Shown: positions 29,465-39,124 of the stretch, piece after piece
How positions within the stretch are numbered: position 1 is the first letter of the stretch
Layout: every line of letters starts with the position of its first letter
Origin: Deltaproteobacteria bacterium CSP1-8
GTDB taxonomy: Bacteria; Desulfobacterota; Deferrimicrobia; Deferrimicrobiales; Deferrimicrobiaceae
DNA: 64,000 nucleotides
Direction of reading: 5' to 3'
Assembly: GCA_001443455.1 (NCBI GenBank)
Contig: LDXO01000002.1
Coordinates: 108,960 to 172,959 of the forward strand
Translations under genes and position numbers: made by a program
Notes under the pieces: generated by a model
Told to the model about the DNA's origin: nothing
The model's database searches: none
The model's input: the letters and a program-made list of their open reading frames with translations, nothing else

Positions 29465-29492
29465 AAAAAAAAGCGGCCTCGAAAGGCCGCTT
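29465..29492 (-). terminator. Intrinsic terminator of the ribosomal protein operon
   Basis: AAGCGGCCT, a TTCG tetraloop and AGGCCGCTT form a perfect 9-bp stem followed by a T run on the minus strand. It lies 43 nt past the rplQ stop and just before the fur promoter. Confidence 0.92.
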
Positions 29493-29534
29493 CCTGCCGG
29501 TTCTTCCCACCCGGATTCTCCGGGATCTGCTCCG

Positions 29535-30107
29535 TTATCCGGGTTCTCCCTTTGTCATCCGCTTTCCCGTCGTTTTTCTCTTTTCCCCTTCCGGCTCCTC
29601 CCTCTTGCCCCGGGAGTCCGCGGATCTCTTGCCGCCCGCCTTTTTCGCAGTGCGGACCGGTTTTGCCGGTGCGGCCGTCTTGGCCGCGGGCTTCTCTTTC
29701 GCCGCAGGGGCCTTCTTTTTCTTCCCCTTTTTCGCTTTCGGCTTTTTCTCTTCCTCGGGAAGATACTCGAGAATCGCCATTTCCGAACCATCCCCGGCCC
29801 GGTATCCCGTCCTCACGATCCGCGTGTACCCGCCCTCCCGTCCGGAGAACCGCGCCGCGAGAGTGGCGAAGATCTTCTCCGTGTTCCCCTTGTCGCAGAG
29901 CAACGAGAAGGTCCGCCTCCGGGCATGCGTGGTGTCTTGTTTCCCGAGCGTTATCAGGCGGTCCGCCAGCCTGCGGACCTCTTTCGCCTTCGCGACCGTC
30001 GTTTCGATTCTCTCCGACCGCACAAGCGCGTTCATCATATTGCGCAACAAGGCTTTCCGATGGCCTGGGGTCCGCCCCAGTTTCCTGTGGGCAATGGCAT
30101 GCCGCAT
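29535..30107 (-). CDS. rplQ: 50S ribosomal protein L17 with long basic C-terminal tail
   Basis: 190 residues. Residues 1-118 are an ordinary L17 (MRHAIAHRKLGRTPGHRKAL start). Then comes a tail of about 70 residues made of Lys, Ala, Pro, Arg and Glu, which E. coli L17 (127 residues) lacks. The tail may be disordered and bind rRNA. It is the last gene of the operon, 27 nt after rpoA. Confidence 0.95.
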   Translation of the reverse strand: MRHAIAHRKLGRTPGHRKALLRNMMNALVRSERIETTVAKAKEVRRLADRLITLGKQDTTHARRRTFSLLCDKGNTEKIFATLAARFSGREGGYTRIVRTGYRAGDGSEMAILEYLPEEEKKPKAKKGKKKKAPAAKEKPAAKTAAPAKPVRTAKKAGGKRSADSRGKREEPEGEKRKTTGKRMTKGEPG

Positions 30108-30134
30108 GACTCGTCCTCGCCTATCGTGGTTTGG

Positions 30135-31142
30135 TCAGTCTTCTTGCCGGGGGGGGGTGAACCTCTCCGGAGTGAAACCGTCCACTTTCATCCCGAGGGA
30201 TAGCCCCATCTCGTGCAGGACGTCCTTGATCTCGTTCAGGCTCTTCTTTCCGAAGTTTTTCGTCTTGAGCATCTCCTGCTCCGTCCTCTGCACCAGTTCG
30301 CCGATGAACTTGATCTCGGCATTTTTCAGGCAGTTGTACGCCCTCACCGAGAGTTCCAGCTCTTCGACCGGTTTGTACAAGTTCTCGTTGACGGCCCCCT
30401 CTTCGAGGACCGCGATCTCCTCCGGCATCTCCACTTCCTCGTCGAAGTTGATGAAGACGGTCAACTGGTCCTTCAGGATCTTCGCCGCGTAGGCGACGGC
30501 GTCCGCGGGGAGGATCGCCCCGTCGGTCCATACTTCCAGATTCAGGCGGTCGTAATCGGTCTGCTGTCCCACGCGGGCATGCGTGACCGTGAAATTCACC
30601 TTCTTCACGGGAGAGAAGATGGCGTCGATCGGGATCGTTCCGATCGGGGCTCCTTCCTCGAGATTCCGCTCGGCGGGAACGTATCCCTTCCCCATGCGAA
30701 CGGTCATCTCCATCTTCAGGGTGGCGTTCTCGGACAATTCCGCGATGTGGTGGTCCTTGTTCAGGATCTCCACCATCGGGTCGGCCTGGATGTGGGAGGC
30801 GTTCACGCGCTTCGGCCCTTTGGCCGCCAGGGTGATGACCCGCGGTTCGGGCGAGTGCATCCTCAGCCGGATTTCCTTGAGATTCAGAATGATGTCGGTG
30901 ACGTCCTCGACGACCCCGACCATCGTGGAATACTCGTGCTGCACGTTCTCGATCCGGACCGAAACGATCGCGGCTCCCTGCAGCGAGGAGAGAAGAATCC
31001 TGCGGAGAGCGTTTCCGAGCGTGGTGCCAAACCCTCTCTCGAGAGGCTCCGCCGTGAACTTGCCGTAAAAACCCGTGGCCGTGTCCGTCGCCACGTCGAT
31101 GCGGCGCGGTCTGATCAACTGTTTCCAATTTCGCTGGAACAT
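30135..31142 (-). CDS. rpoA: RNA polymerase alpha subunit
   Basis: 335 residues, usual length. The N-terminal domain (about 1-235) drives polymerase assembly and the C-terminal domain (about 250-325) binds UP-element DNA and activators. The conserved [18 protein letters not shown] block is in the N-terminus. It lies between rpsD and rplQ, the standard alpha operon order. Confidence 0.98.
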   Translation of the reverse strand: MFQRNWKQLIRPRRIDVATDTATGFYGKFTAEPLERGFGTTLGNALRRILLSSLQGAAIVSVRIENVQHEYSTMVGVVEDVTDIILNLKEIRLRMHSPEPRVITLAAKGPKRVNASHIQADPMVEILNKDHHIAELSENATLKMEMTVRMGKGYVPAERNLEEGAPIGTIPIDAIFSPVKKVNFTVTHARVGQQTDYDRLNLEVWTDGAILPADAVAYAAKILKDQLTVFINFDEEVEMPEEIAVLEEGAVNENLYKPVEELELSVRAYNCLKNAEIKFIGELVQRTEQEMLKTKNFGKKSLNEIKDVLHEMGLSLGMKVDGFTPERFTPPRQED

Positions 31143-31170
31143 ACTACCCCCTTCTCCTGACCAAAAGGAT

Positions 31171-31797
31171 CTACTTCGAATAAAGTTCGACGATCAGCTG
31201 TTCCTGGATCGGCTCGGTGATGTCCGCCCGCGAAGGCAACGCCTTGACGCTGCCGCGGAAATTCTCCCGCTCCAGCTCGAGCCAGACCGGAATCCCCTTC
31301 CGGGCCACGGCATCCAGGGCCTCGTTGACGGACAGGATCTTCCTGCTTCGTTCCCGTATTTCGACCACATCGCCGGGACGGACGAGATAGGAGGGAATGT
31401 TGACCCTGCGTCCCGCCACGAGGAAATGACCATGCCGGACCAGCTGCCTGCTCTCCCGGCGCGTCACCGCGAATCCGAGCTTGAACACCACGTTGTCCAG
31501 GCGCCTCTCCAGAAGGATCAGCAGGTTGTCGCCGGTCCTCCCCTTCATCCGGTCCGCTTTCTCGAAATAGTTGTGGAACTGTTTCTCCAGGAGGCCGTAA
31601 ATTCTCCTTGCCTTCTGCTTCTCCCGCAGCTGGACCCCGTAGTCGCTGTGCTTCGGCCGACGTTGCCCGTGCTGACCGGGGGGATATCCCCTGCGCTTGA
31701 TGGCGCACTTGTCGGTAAAGCAACGGTCCCCCTTCAGGTACAGCTCCATCCCTTCGCGTCTGCAAAGACGGCAAACCGCTTCACGATACCTGGCCAA
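31171..31797 (-). CDS. rpsD: 30S ribosomal protein S4
   Basis: 208 residues. The zinc-type N-terminus has Cys9, Cys12, Cys26 and Cys31. The S4 RNA-binding fold lies near 95-160. S4 nucleates 30S assembly and represses the alpha operon in E. coli. It lies 28 nt before rpoA and 33 nt after rpsK. Confidence 0.98.
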   Translation of the reverse strand: MARYREAVCRLCRREGMELYLKGDRCFTDKCAIKRRGYPPGQHGQRRPKHSDYGVQLREKQKARRIYGLLEKQFHNYFEKADRMKGRTGDNLLILLERRLDNVVFKLGFAVTRRESRQLVRHGHFLVAGRRVNIPSYLVRPGDVVEIRERSRKILSVNEALDAVARKGIPVWLELERENFRGSVKALPSRADITEPIQEQLIVELYSK

Positions 31798-31830
31798 CGA
31801 AATTCCTCCTCTGATCCCTGTTTGCTTCGA

Positions 31831-32220
31831 TCAAACCCTTCGCCGTTTCGGCGGGCGGCACCCGTTGTGCGGGATGGGCGTCACGTCCCGGATGTAATTG
31901 ATCTTGAGGCCGGCCGCCTGCAACGTCCGCAGGGCCGCCTCCCTTCCCGAGCCGGGGCCCTTGATGTAGACCGTCAGGGAATTGACCCCGTATTCCATCG
32001 CCTTCTTCGCAACTTCCTCGGCGGCCACGGTCGCCGCAAACGGGGTGCTCTTCCGGGATCCCTTGAACCCCTTCGACCCGGAGCTGCACCAGGCGAGCGC
32101 GTTGCCGTCCAGGTCGGTGATCGTGATGATGGTGTTGTTGAACGTCGCCTTGATGTGGGCAACGCCCACGGGGACGTTCTTGCGGAATTTCTTCTTTCCT
32201 TTTTTTCTCGGTGTTGCCAT
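31831..32220 (-). CDS. rpsK: 30S ribosomal protein S11
   Basis: 129 residues, usual length, with the NNTIITITD and [13 protein letters not shown] blocks and the basic [10 protein letters not shown] end. Platform protein near the mRNA exit. It lies between rpsM and rpsD. Confidence 0.98.
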   Translation of the reverse strand: MATPRKKGKKKFRKNVPVGVAHIKATFNNTIITITDLDGNALAWCSSGSKGFKGSRKSTPFAATVAAEEVAKKAMEYGVNSLTVYIKGPGSGREAALRTLQAAGLKINYIRDVTPIPHNGCRPPKRRRV

Positions 32221-32268
32221 TGTGCCTCCGGATTCCCGCGTCCCGCGGGGGTTGATATCCCGTCGCCT

Positions 32269-32652
32269 TTATTTTTTTGTCGCTTCCTTTTTCTTCGCCA
32301 CCGCGCCCTTCCGCGGTCCCTTCCTTGTCCGTGCGTTGGTATGGGTGCGCTGCCCTCTCGCCGGCAGCCCCTTGCGGTGCCGCAGGCCCCGGTAGGACCC
32401 GAGGTCCATCAGGCGCTTGATGTTCATCGAGACTTCCTTGCGCAGGTCCCCTTCCACGTGGTAATGGGCGTCGATGACGTCCCGGATCCGCGCGATCTGG
32501 TCCTCGGTGAGGGTGTTTCCCCTCGTCTCGGGGGATACCCGCGCCTCCGCCAGAATCCTCCGGGCCGCCGTCGGGCCGATCCCGTAAATATAGGTCAGCC
32601 CCGTCCCGATCTTCTTGGTATTCGGAATATCGACTCCGGCTATCCGTGCCAA
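32269..32652 (-). CDS. rpsM: 30S ribosomal protein S13
   Basis: 127 residues. It begins [14 protein letters not shown] and has the [13 protein letters not shown] tail that contacts the P-site tRNA; an extra Lys/Ala-rich end follows. Head protein bridging to L5. It follows rpmJ by 37 nt. Confidence 0.98.
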   Translation of the reverse strand: MARIAGVDIPNTKKIGTGLTYIYGIGPTAARRILAEARVSPETRGNTLTEDQIARIRDVIDAHYHVEGDLRKEVSMNIKRLMDLGSYRGLRHRKGLPARGQRTHTNARTRKGPRKGAVAKKKEATKK

Positions 32653-32689
32653 ACGTGCCTCCTCCCGACCCGCCCGGGCAGGTCCCGTT

Positions 32690-32803
32690 CTACCCCTGGC
32701 GTTGCTTGTGTTTTGGGTTTTCGCAGATGACGCGGACGACGCCTTTCCGGCGAATCACCTTGCATTTCACGCATACCTTCCGGACCGACGGCCTGACTTT
32801 CAT
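32690..32803 (-). CDS. rpmJ: 50S ribosomal protein L36 (zinc type)
   Basis: 37 residues starting [15 protein letters not shown]. Zinc ligands Cys11, Cys14, Cys27 and His32 are all present. It lies 12 nt after infA and 37 nt before rpsM, the usual site for rpmJ. Confidence 0.96.
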   Translation of the reverse strand: MKVRPSVRKVCVKCKVIRRKGVVRVICENPKHKQRQG

Positions 32804-32815
32804 CGCGTTTCTCTC

Positions 32816-33034
32816 CTACTTCGTTCGGTAGATGATCCTGCCCCGCGTCAGGTCGTACGGCGTCAGCTGCACCGTGACACGGTCGCCCGGCAGGATCTTG
32901 ATAAAATGCATCCGCATCTTTCCCGATATGTGGGCGAGCACTTTCATCTTGTTGTCGAGCTCCACGCGGAACATCGCGTTCGGGAGCGGCTCGATGACCG
33001 TCCCCTCGACCTCGATCGCTTCTTCCTTCGGCAT
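32816..33034 (-). CDS. infA: Translation initiation factor IF-1
   Basis: 72 residues, exactly the usual length, one S1-like OB fold. It binds the ribosomal A site during initiation. It begins [11 protein letters not shown] and ends with RIIYRTK. It lies between map and rpmJ. Confidence 0.97.
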   Translation of the reverse strand: MPKEEAIEVEGTVIEPLPNAMFRVELDNKMKVLAHISGKMRMHFIKILPGDRVTVQLTPYDLTRGRIIYRTK

Positions 33035-33064
33035 GTTCTCCTTTTCTCCGTTCCCCTCGTCCCT

Positions 33065-33814
33065 TCAGGGAAGACTCAGGATCCGGTTCCCGTCCGCCGT
33101 GATCGCCACCACGTGTTCAAAGTGCGCGGATCGTTTCCGGTCTCGCGTCACCACCGTCCACCCGTCCGGGAGAACCTCCACCGGAAAGAGCCCCTCGTTG
33201 ACCATTGGCTCGATGGCCAGAACCATCCCCGGCATGAGTTTCGGTCCGGTCCCCGGGGTGCCGAAGTTGGGGACCTGCGGCTCCTCGTGCAGCGTCCTGC
33301 CGATCCCGTGCCCCACGAAGTCCCGAACCACGGAGAATCCAGCGCCTTCCGCCTCCTCCTGGATGGCGGCGGATATATCCCCCAGCCGGTTTCCCGGCAG
33401 GGAGACGCCGATGGCTTTCGTAAGCGCCCGTTCGGTCGTCGCCAGGAGATTTTCGGAGCCGGCGGAAATCTTCCCGACAGCGTAGGTTCGGGCCGCGTCC
33501 CCGAAAAATCCGTCCCGCACCACCCCGAAATCGATGCTCACGATATCCCCCTCGCGGAGCACCCGGGTCCCGGACGGGATTCCGTGGACCACTTCCTCGT
33601 TGATGGAGGTGCAAAGGTTGGCGGGGTATCCGAGGTATCCCTTGAACGCCCCCCGCACCCCGTGCTTCGCTACGAATTCCTCCGCGAATTCCTCGAGCTC
33701 CCGCGTCGCGACTCCCGACCTCACATGGCGCTCCACTTCTTCAAAGAACTGTCCGACCATGGCGCCTGCCAGGCGCATCGCCTCGATTTCCGGAGGCGAT
33801 TTGATGATGATCAT
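33065..33814 (-). CDS. map: Methionine aminopeptidase type I
   Basis: 249 residues. Removes the initiator methionine. The metal ligands Asp95, Asp106, His169, Glu202 and Glu233 are all present, as are His77 and His176 of the active site. No N-terminal zinc extension. It is 3 nt after adk in the spc operon. Confidence 0.97.
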   Translation of the reverse strand: MIIIKSPPEIEAMRLAGAMVGQFFEEVERHVRSGVATRELEEFAEEFVAKHGVRGAFKGYLGYPANLCTSINEEVVHGIPSGTRVLREGDIVSIDFGVVRDGFFGDAARTYAVGKISAGSENLLATTERALTKAIGVSLPGNRLGDISAAIQEEAEGAGFSVVRDFVGHGIGRTLHEEPQVPNFGTPGTGPKLMPGMVLAIEPMVNEGLFPVEVLPDGWTVVTRDRKRSAHFEHVVAITADGNRILSLP

Positions 33815-33817
33815 CTT

Positions 33818-34462
33818 CTATTGCAATATCTTGGTAATGTTGGCGAATATGGTGTCAATGTTTCCGGAAGCCTTGACGGACCGGATTTTCCCGGTCCCCC
33901 GGTAGTAATCGATCAGGGGTTCCGTGGACTTCTTGTAATTTACCAGCCGGGCCCGGATCGTCTCCTCCTTGTCATCCTCCCGCTGGAAAAGGGCACCGCC
34001 GCACTTGTCGCACTTTCCTTCCCCTTTCGGAGGGTTGAACCGGACATGGTACATGGCCCCGCACCCGGCGCAAGTCCGCCGCCCGCACAGGCGCTCCATG
34101 ATTTCGCCCTCGTCCACCTCGAGAGAGAGGACGCCGGTGATCTCCTTGCCCAGTTCCTTCACGACGCGGTCGAGCGCCTGCGCCTGGGGGATCGTCCGGG
34201 GGAAGCCGTCCAGGATGAATCCCTTCTCGCAATCCTTTGCCCCGAGGCGGTCCTTGACGATTCCGATGACGACCTCGTCCGGTACCAGTCCGCCCCGGTC
34301 CATGAACCCCTTCGCCTGTCGTCCCATCTCGGTGCCGTTCTTTACGGCCTCGCGAAGCATGTCCCCCGTGGAGACCTGCGGGACGGCATAGGACGCGGAG
34401 AGCTTCTTCGCCTGCGTTCCCTTCCCGGAGCCGGGTGCTCCCAGCAGGATGATTCCCCTCAT
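33818..34462 (-). CDS. adk: Adenylate kinase (zinc-containing lid)
   Basis: 214 residues. Interconverts ATP plus AMP with two ADP. The P-loop GAPGSGKGT is at 8-16. The long LID carries a Cys4 zinc site (Cys131, Cys134, Cys151, Cys154), as in Bacillus rather than E. coli. It sits 3 nt after secY. Confidence 0.97.
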   Translation of the reverse strand: MRGIILLGAPGSGKGTQAKKLSASYAVPQVSTGDMLREAVKNGTEMGRQAKGFMDRGGLVPDEVVIGIVKDRLGAKDCEKGFILDGFPRTIPQAQALDRVVKELGKEITGVLSLEVDEGEIMERLCGRRTCAGCGAMYHVRFNPPKGEGKCDKCGGALFQREDDKEETIRARLVNYKKSTEPLIDYYRGTGKIRSVKASGNIDTIFANITKILQ

Positions 34463-34465
34463 TGG

Positions 34466-35779
34466 CTATCCCCTCCTTCCTTTCATTTGACCCTTCTTGA
34501 GGAACCCCTCGTAATGGCGGGTGATCAGGTGCGACTCGATCTGCTGGATCGTGTCCATGGCGACGCCGACCACGATGAGCAGTCCCGTGCCCCCGAAATA
34601 GAACGGGACGTTGAACCGGGAGATCAGGATGCTGGGCAGAACGCAGATCACCGAAACGTACAGCGCGCCGCCCAGGGTGATGCGCGTCAGGATGCGGTCG
34701 ATGTACTCCGCGGTCTTCTTGCCGGGACGGATCCCGGGGACGAAGCCCCCGTATTTCTTCATGTTGTCCGCGACGTCGACCGGGTTGAAGGTGACGGCGG
34801 TGTAGAAATAGCAGAAGAAGATGATGAACGCCACGTACAACCCCTCGTACGCGAAGTTCCCGGGGGTAAGCGCCTGGGAGACCTTCTGGGTCACCGGGTG
34901 CTGGATGAAGTTCGCCAGCGTCGCGGGGAAGAGCAGGATCGAGGAGGCGAAGATCGGGGGGATGACCCCGGCCGTGTTCACTTTCAGGGGAAGATGGGTG
35001 CTCTGTCCCCCGTAGACCCGCCGTCCCACGATGCGCCTTGCGTATTGGACGGGGATCCGCCGGTGCGCGCGTTCGAAGTAGATGATGATCGCGACGACGG
35101 CCACCATGATCGCGAGGAGCAGCAGGCCGACGAAGAGACCCATTTCCCCCGTTCGGATCAGCGTGAACGTCCGGACGAGTCCGCTGGGAAACCGGGCGAC
35201 GATGCCCGCGAAGATGATCAGGGAGATCCCGTTCCCGATCCCCCTTTCGGTGATCTGTTCCCCCAGCCACATGAGAAACGCCGTCCCCGACGTCAGCGTG
35301 AGGACGGTCAGGATCCGGAACGACCATCCCGGCTGGTACACGACGGACCCGGCCTGTCCGATCCCGGCGACGTTCTCGATCCCCACGGCGATCCCGAGGC
35401 CCTGGATCACCGAAAGGACGATCGTTCCGTACCGCGTGTACTGGGTGATCTTGCGCCGGCCGAGCTCCCCCTCCTTCGAGAGCTTCTCCAGCTGCGGGAT
35501 GACCACGGTCAGGAGCTGGAGGATGATCGATGCGCTGATGTACGGCATGATTCCGAGCGTGAATATCGAGAACCGGCTGACCGCTCCCCCCGAGAACATG
35601 TCGATCAGTCCGAAGAGGGTTCCGGACTGGGACGCGAACAGGGCGGTGATCGCCTGGGTGTCGATGCCCGGAGTCGGGATGTACACCCCGATGCGATAGA
35701 CCGTAAGCAGCATGGCGGTCACGAAGAGGCGCCTCTTGAGCTCCGGCACCTTGGTGATGTTCTGGAAAGCGTTCAGCAA
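34466..35779 (-). CDS. secY: Protein translocase channel subunit SecY
   Basis: 437 residues with ten membrane segments. It forms the Sec channel with SecE and SecG. The conserved N-terminal [17 protein letters not shown] block and the loop 8/9 ribosome- and SecA-contact region ([15 protein letters not shown]) are present. Its start overlaps the rplO stop by 7 nt. Confidence 0.98.
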   Translation of the reverse strand: MLNAFQNITKVPELKRRLFVTAMLLTVYRIGVYIPTPGIDTQAITALFASQSGTLFGLIDMFSGGAVSRFSIFTLGIMPYISASIILQLLTVVIPQLEKLSKEGELGRRKITQYTRYGTIVLSVIQGLGIAVGIENVAGIGQAGSVVYQPGWSFRILTVLTLTSGTAFLMWLGEQITERGIGNGISLIIFAGIVARFPSGLVRTFTLIRTGEMGLFVGLLLLAIMVAVVAIIIYFERAHRRIPVQYARRIVGRRVYGGQSTHLPLKVNTAGVIPPIFASSILLFPATLANFIQHPVTQKVSQALTPGNFAYEGLYVAFIIFFCYFYTAVTFNPVDVADNMKKYGGFVPGIRPGKKTAEYIDRILTRITLGGALYVSVICVLPSILISRFNVPFYFGGTGLLIVVGVAMDTIQQIESHLITRHYEGFLKKGQMKGRRG

Positions 35780-36222
35780 GAGGACGACACCTCCATGGTC
35801 CCGCCGGCGGCGGCGACTTTCCGGGCGGCTTCCTTGCTCGCCTTGTCGACCTTGACCGTCACGGCGCGTGTCACTTCCCCGGTTCCGAGGAGCTTGACCC
35901 CATCCTTGACGTTCTTTACGACCCCGGCCGCGCGCAAGGCGTCGACGTCGACGACCGACCCTGCGTCGAACCGGTTGAGGTCCTTCACGTTCACGATGGA
36001 GTACTCCTTCCGGAACACGTTGCGAAACCCCCGCTTCGGGATCCTGCGCTGCAGGGGCATCTGCCCGCCTTCGTACCCGGGGGGCGATCCCCCGCCGCTC
36101 CGCGCGCGCAGCCCCTTCTCGCCGCGCCCCGCCGTTCTTCCCGAACCCGAGCCCTCTCCCCGCCCGACACGTTTGCTGCCGCGTTTCGATCCCTTGGCCG
36201 GTCTCAGTTCGGATAGCTTCAT
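35773..36222 (-). CDS. rplO: 50S ribosomal protein L15
   Basis: 149 residues starting [14 protein letters not shown] basic, Gly-rich N-terminal extension runs through the 23S core and a globular C-terminus follows. The ATG overlaps the rpmD stop (ATGA); the open frame further upstream is not used. Confidence 0.97.
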   Translation of the reverse strand: MKLSELRPAKGSKRGSKRVGRGEGSGSGRTAGRGEKGLRARSGGGSPPGYEGGQMPLQRRIPKRGFRNVFRKEYSIVNVKDLNRFDAGSVVDVDALRAAGVVKNVKDGVKLLGTGEVTRAVTVKVDKASKEAARKVAAAGGTMEVSSSC

Positions 36223-36413
36223 CGGGATTCTCCCAGTTCCTCGACGCGGAGGAGAAACTTCACCTTTTCCACCATCCCCCGGATTTCGGGGGTGTCCTTT
36301 CTCGTCACGGAGCGGTTCACCCGCGTGAGGCCCAGTCCTTTCACGACGCGCCGCGCAGACTCCGGGCGCCCGCTCAAGCCCCGGACGAGGGTGATGCGCA
36401 AATCGCCCCTCAT
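36219..36413 (-). CDS. rpmD: 50S ribosomal protein L30
   Basis: 64 residues, usual size, with the [11 protein letters not shown] start and [11 protein letters not shown] block. It overlaps rpsE and rplO by 4 nt each. Confidence 0.96.
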   Translation of the reverse strand: MRGDLRITLVRGLSGRPESARRVVKGLGLTRVNRSVTRKDTPEIRGMVEKVKFLLRVEELGESR

Positions 36414-36910
36414 GCCGACACCTCATCGTCCTTCTGCCCGCGCGCTATCTGGACCTGAGCCAGGGTCTTAAGCTGCGAGAGCCCGTCCATGGCCGCCTTG
36501 ACCAGGTTGTGGGGATTATTGCTCCCGAGCGATTTGGTCAGGATGTCCGCGATCCCCGCCGACTCGATCACCGCCCGGACCCCGCTCCCCGCGATCACCC
36601 CCGTTCCGGGAGACGCGGGCCTCATGATGACCTGGCTTGCGCCGTATTTTCCGACCACCTCGAAGGGAATCGTACCATTGACCACCGGGACCCGGAGGAG
36701 TTCCCTCTTGGCGTTCTGGACCGCCTTCCGGATGGCGTCGGGAACTTCGTTTGCCTTCCCCAGACCCGAGCCGACGTGTCCGTTTCCGTCGCCGATCACG
36801 ACCACCGCGCTGAAGGAAAACCTTCGTCCTCCCTTGACCACCTTGGCGACCCGGCTGATGTGGATCACGCGATCTTTCAGGTCCAGCCCATCAGGATTGA
36901 CTTTCTTCAA
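36410..36910 (-). CDS. rpsE: 30S ribosomal protein S5
   Basis: 166 residues. The N-terminal dsRNA-binding-like domain ([17 protein letters not shown]) and the C-terminal domain with [11 protein letters not shown] are present. Involved in translational fidelity. It lies 31 nt after rplR. Confidence 0.98.
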   Translation of the reverse strand: MKKVNPDGLDLKDRVIHISRVAKVVKGGRRFSFSAVVVIGDGNGHVGSGLGKANEVPDAIRKAVQNAKRELLRVPVVNGTIPFEVVGKYGASQVIMRPASPGTGVIAGSGVRAVIESAGIADILTKSLGSNNPHNLVKAAMDGLSQLKTLAQVQIARGQKDDEVSA

Positions 36911-36941
36911 ACGCGCCTCCCCGTCCCTTCGCGGTTATTTC

Positions 36942-37310
36942 CTAGAATTCCAGCCCGGACTCCCGGGCGCCATCCGCCAGCTCCTTGACGCGCCCATGGT
37001 ACAGGAACCCGTTCCGGTCGAAGATGACTCTCCGGATATTCTTCTCGGTGGCCTTCCTGCCGATCCATTCCCCGACCTTCTTCGCGGCATCGCTCTTCTT
37101 CAGGTGGCCGATTTCGTCCCGGATCTCCGGGCTGAGCGTGGAGGCGGCGAGAATGGTGGACCCCGTGGTGTCGACCACAAGTTGCGCGTAGATGTGCTTC
37201 GCGCTTCGGAAAACGGAGAGCCGGGGGCGTTGCTCCGTTCCGAACAACTTCTTCCGGATCCTTCTCTTTCGCTTCTGCCGCGCGATTTCACGCGTATTTT
37301 TCTGGCTCAT
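36942..37310 (-). CDS. rplR: 50S ribosomal protein L18
   Basis: 122 residues. The RLSVFRSAKHIYAQ block and the C-terminal NGFLYHGRVKELADGARE binding region for 5S rRNA are present. It lies between rplF and rpsE. Confidence 0.97.
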   Translation of the reverse strand: MSQKNTREIARQKRKRRIRKKLFGTEQRPRLSVFRSAKHIYAQLVVDTTGSTILAASTLSPEIRDEIGHLKKSDAAKKVGEWIGRKATEKNIRRVIFDRNGFLYHGRVKELADGARESGLEF

Positions 37311-37358
37311 GGCTTAGTCCTACGCTCCGTCAGGTGGTTTCCGGCCGTAAGGCCCCTT

Positions 37359-37898
37359 CTACTTCCCGGCGGCCTTTCCGGCTTTCTTCAAGAGGCGTTC
37401 GCCCCGGTACCGGATTCCCTTCTGCTTGTAGACGTCCGGTTGCCGGAGGGAGCGGATCTTCGCCGCGGTGAGGCCGACGAGTTCCTTGTCCGCCCCGGAC
37501 ACCTTGATCACCGTGTTCGCCTCCACTTCGGCGCTGATTCCCTTCGGAAGGGGGAACACCACGGGGTGGGAATATCCCAGCGCCATCTGGATCGCGTTCT
37601 TCTTGACTTCGGCCTTGTAGCCCACCCCGACGATTTCGAGGGTCTTGGTGAACCCCTCGACGACGCCTTTCACCATGTTCGCCACCAGGGTCCGGTAGAG
37701 CCCGTAGAGGTTCCGGGCGGACTCCCCTCCGGGCCGCAGGGCGACGACGGCGTGCCCGTCCCTGACCTCGACCATCACGTTGCCGGGGATCGGGCGGGAA
37801 AGCGTTCCCTTCTTCCCGGTGACGGACAGGATGCCGTCCTTGACCTCGACGGTTACTCCGACGGGGATCGCCACCGGCACCTTTCCGATTCTTGACAT
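37359..37898 (-). CDS. rplF: 50S ribosomal protein L6
   Basis: 179 residues from the ATG at 37898, which gives MSRIGKVP and has a GGAGG site. Two repeated L6 folds and the GIRYRGERLLKKAGK end are present. The extra 12 codons open upstream overlap a palindromic element after rpsH and are not family-like. Confidence 0.96.
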   Translation of the reverse strand: MSRIGKVPVAIPVGVTVEVKDGILSVTGKKGTLSRPIPGNVMVEVRDGHAVVALRPGGESARNLYGLYRTLVANMVKGVVEGFTKTLEIVGVGYKAEVKKNAIQMALGYSHPVVFPLPKGISAEVEANTVIKVSGADKELVGLTAAKIRSLRQPDVYKQKGIRYRGERLLKKAGKAAGK

Positions 37899-37909
37899 CG
37901 TTGCCTCCC

Positions 37910-37935
37910 CCGGGGGAACGTACGACCCCGTCACC
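37910..37935 (-). repeat. Palindromic near-repeat, copy A, at the rpsH stop
   Basis: On the minus strand the element begins at the rpsH stop and reads TGACGGGGTCGTACGTTCCC onward, with CGGGG/CCCCG arms around CGTACG. It matches copy B at 59814-59840 at about 23 of 27 positions, and in both copies the gene stop codon occupies the same position. Confidence 0.5.
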
Positions 37936-38329
37936 AGACCTTGCAGAGCAGTTCCCCGCCGATCGCGAGTTTCTTCGCCTTCTCCCCCGTCATCACCCCT
38001 CGGGAAGTGGAAAGGATGGCGATTCCGAAACCGTTCTTCACGGTGGGAATCTCGTCTTTTCCGACGTACACGCGCCGTCCGGGCCGGCTCACCCGCTTCA
38101 TCCCCTTGATCGCATACCCGGACTCGGGTTCGCTTCTCAGGTAGATCCGGAGAACCGGCTGCTTGGGGTCGGGGAGAACGCGGTAGTTCTTCACGAACCC
38201 CTCTTCCTTGAGGATCGAGGTGATGTTCTCCAGCACCCCGGTGGAGGGAAGCTCGAGCTGGTCGAACTTCGCCGTCTGGGCGTTGCGGACCCGTGCGAGC
38301 AAATTGGAAATATGGTCGTTGATCGCCAT
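37931..38329 (-). CDS. rpsH: 30S ribosomal protein S8
   Basis: 132 residues from the ATG at 38329 ([17 protein letters not shown]). An AGGAG ribosome site lies 7 nt upstream. The C-terminal RNA-binding half has [14 protein letters not shown]8 binds 16S helix 21 and represses spc in E. coli. The frame is open upstream into rpsN because of a one-base deficit there. Confidence 0.95.
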   Translation of the reverse strand: MAINDHISNLLARVRNAQTAKFDQLELPSTGVLENITSILKEEGFVKNYRVLPDPKQPVLRIYLRSEPESGYAIKGMKRVSRPGRRVYVGKDEIPTVKNGFGIAILSTSRGVMTGEKAKKLAIGGELLCKVW

Positions 38330-38339
38330 CTTAGGTCTC

Positions 38340-38524
38340 CTACCACTCGCCTTTACCACGCCGGGGAGCTCACCCCGGAGCGCCAGCTCCCGGAGACAGA
38401 TCCGGCAGAGCTGGAACTTGCGGTAATAGGCTCTCGGCCTCCCGCATCGCGGGCATCGGTTGTATTTCCGGACGCGAAACTTCGGGGTCCTCTTCGATTT
38501 GGCGATGATCGATTTTTTTGCCAC
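38340..38524 (-). CDS. rpsN: 30S ribosomal protein S14 type Z, apparent one-base frameshift at the last codons
   Basis: Residues 1-60 are a normal zinc-type S14 with Cys24, Cys27, Cys40 and Cys43. The family normally ends in a Ser-Trp-stop. Here AGT GGT AGG is read, so the frame continues into S8 as a 197-residue S14-S8 fusion. In the next frame TGG TAG follows exactly where Trp-stop is expected (TAG at 38342-38340), and the S8 ribosome site starts at that TAG. One missing base therefore explains the fusion. It may be an assembly error or a real deletion. Confidence 0.85.
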
Positions 38525-38544
38525 TCCTTCTCCTCCCGGGAGCG

Positions 38545-39084
38545 TCAGGCCCGGAACGGCATTCCGAGCAGGCGCAGAAGCTCCAGCCCTTCCTCGTCGC
38601 TGCGGGCCGTTGTGACGATCGTAATGTTCATTCCCCTTATTTTGTCTATTTTATCGTAGTTTATCTCCGGAAATATAATCTGTTCCCTTACGCCAAGCGT
38701 ATAATTCCCCCGTCCGTCGAACCCCTTGGGGGAGAACCCCTTGAAGTCCCTCACCCGGGGCAGCGCCACCCCCATGAGCTTGTCGAGGAAGTGGTACATC
38801 CGGTCCCGGCGGAGGGTGACCTTCACCCCGATCGGGACGCCCGCCCTCAGCTTGAAATTCGATATGCTCTTTCTTGCCTTCGTGACCACCGCCTTCTGCC
38901 CGGTGATGAGCCCGATCTCCAAGACGGCGGAGTCGATGACCTTGATGTTGTCGATCGCCTCTCCCAGGCCCATGTTGATGATGACTTTCTCGACCCTCGG
39001 AACCTGCATCGGATTCCGGTAGTGGAACTTCTCCTTCATCCGCGGAACCACCTCGTCCTTGTAATAACCGGAAAGTCTCGCCAT
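38545..39084 (-). CDS. rplE: 50S ribosomal protein L5
   Basis: 179 residues, usual length. The [13 protein letters not shown] block and [17 protein letters not shown] region are present. It binds 5S rRNA and bridges to S13. It lies 20 nt before rpsN. Confidence 0.98.
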   Translation of the reverse strand: MARLSGYYKDEVVPRMKEKFHYRNPMQVPRVEKVIINMGLGEAIDNIKVIDSAVLEIGLITGQKAVVTKARKSISNFKLRAGVPIGVKVTLRRDRMYHFLDKLMGVALPRVRDFKGFSPKGFDGRGNYTLGVREQIIFPEINYDKIDKIRGMNITIVTTARSDEEGLELLRLLGMPFRA

Positions 39085-39124
39085 TTCCCGTCACCCCGGT
39101 CCGCCGGTTCCCGGCGGGTCTTCG

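Noticed and set aside
32615..36328. 1237-codon open frame on the plus strand across map-secY-rplO
   Set aside because: It is a high-GC antisense shadow; the minus strand there encodes infA, map, adk, secY and rplO with full family motifs.
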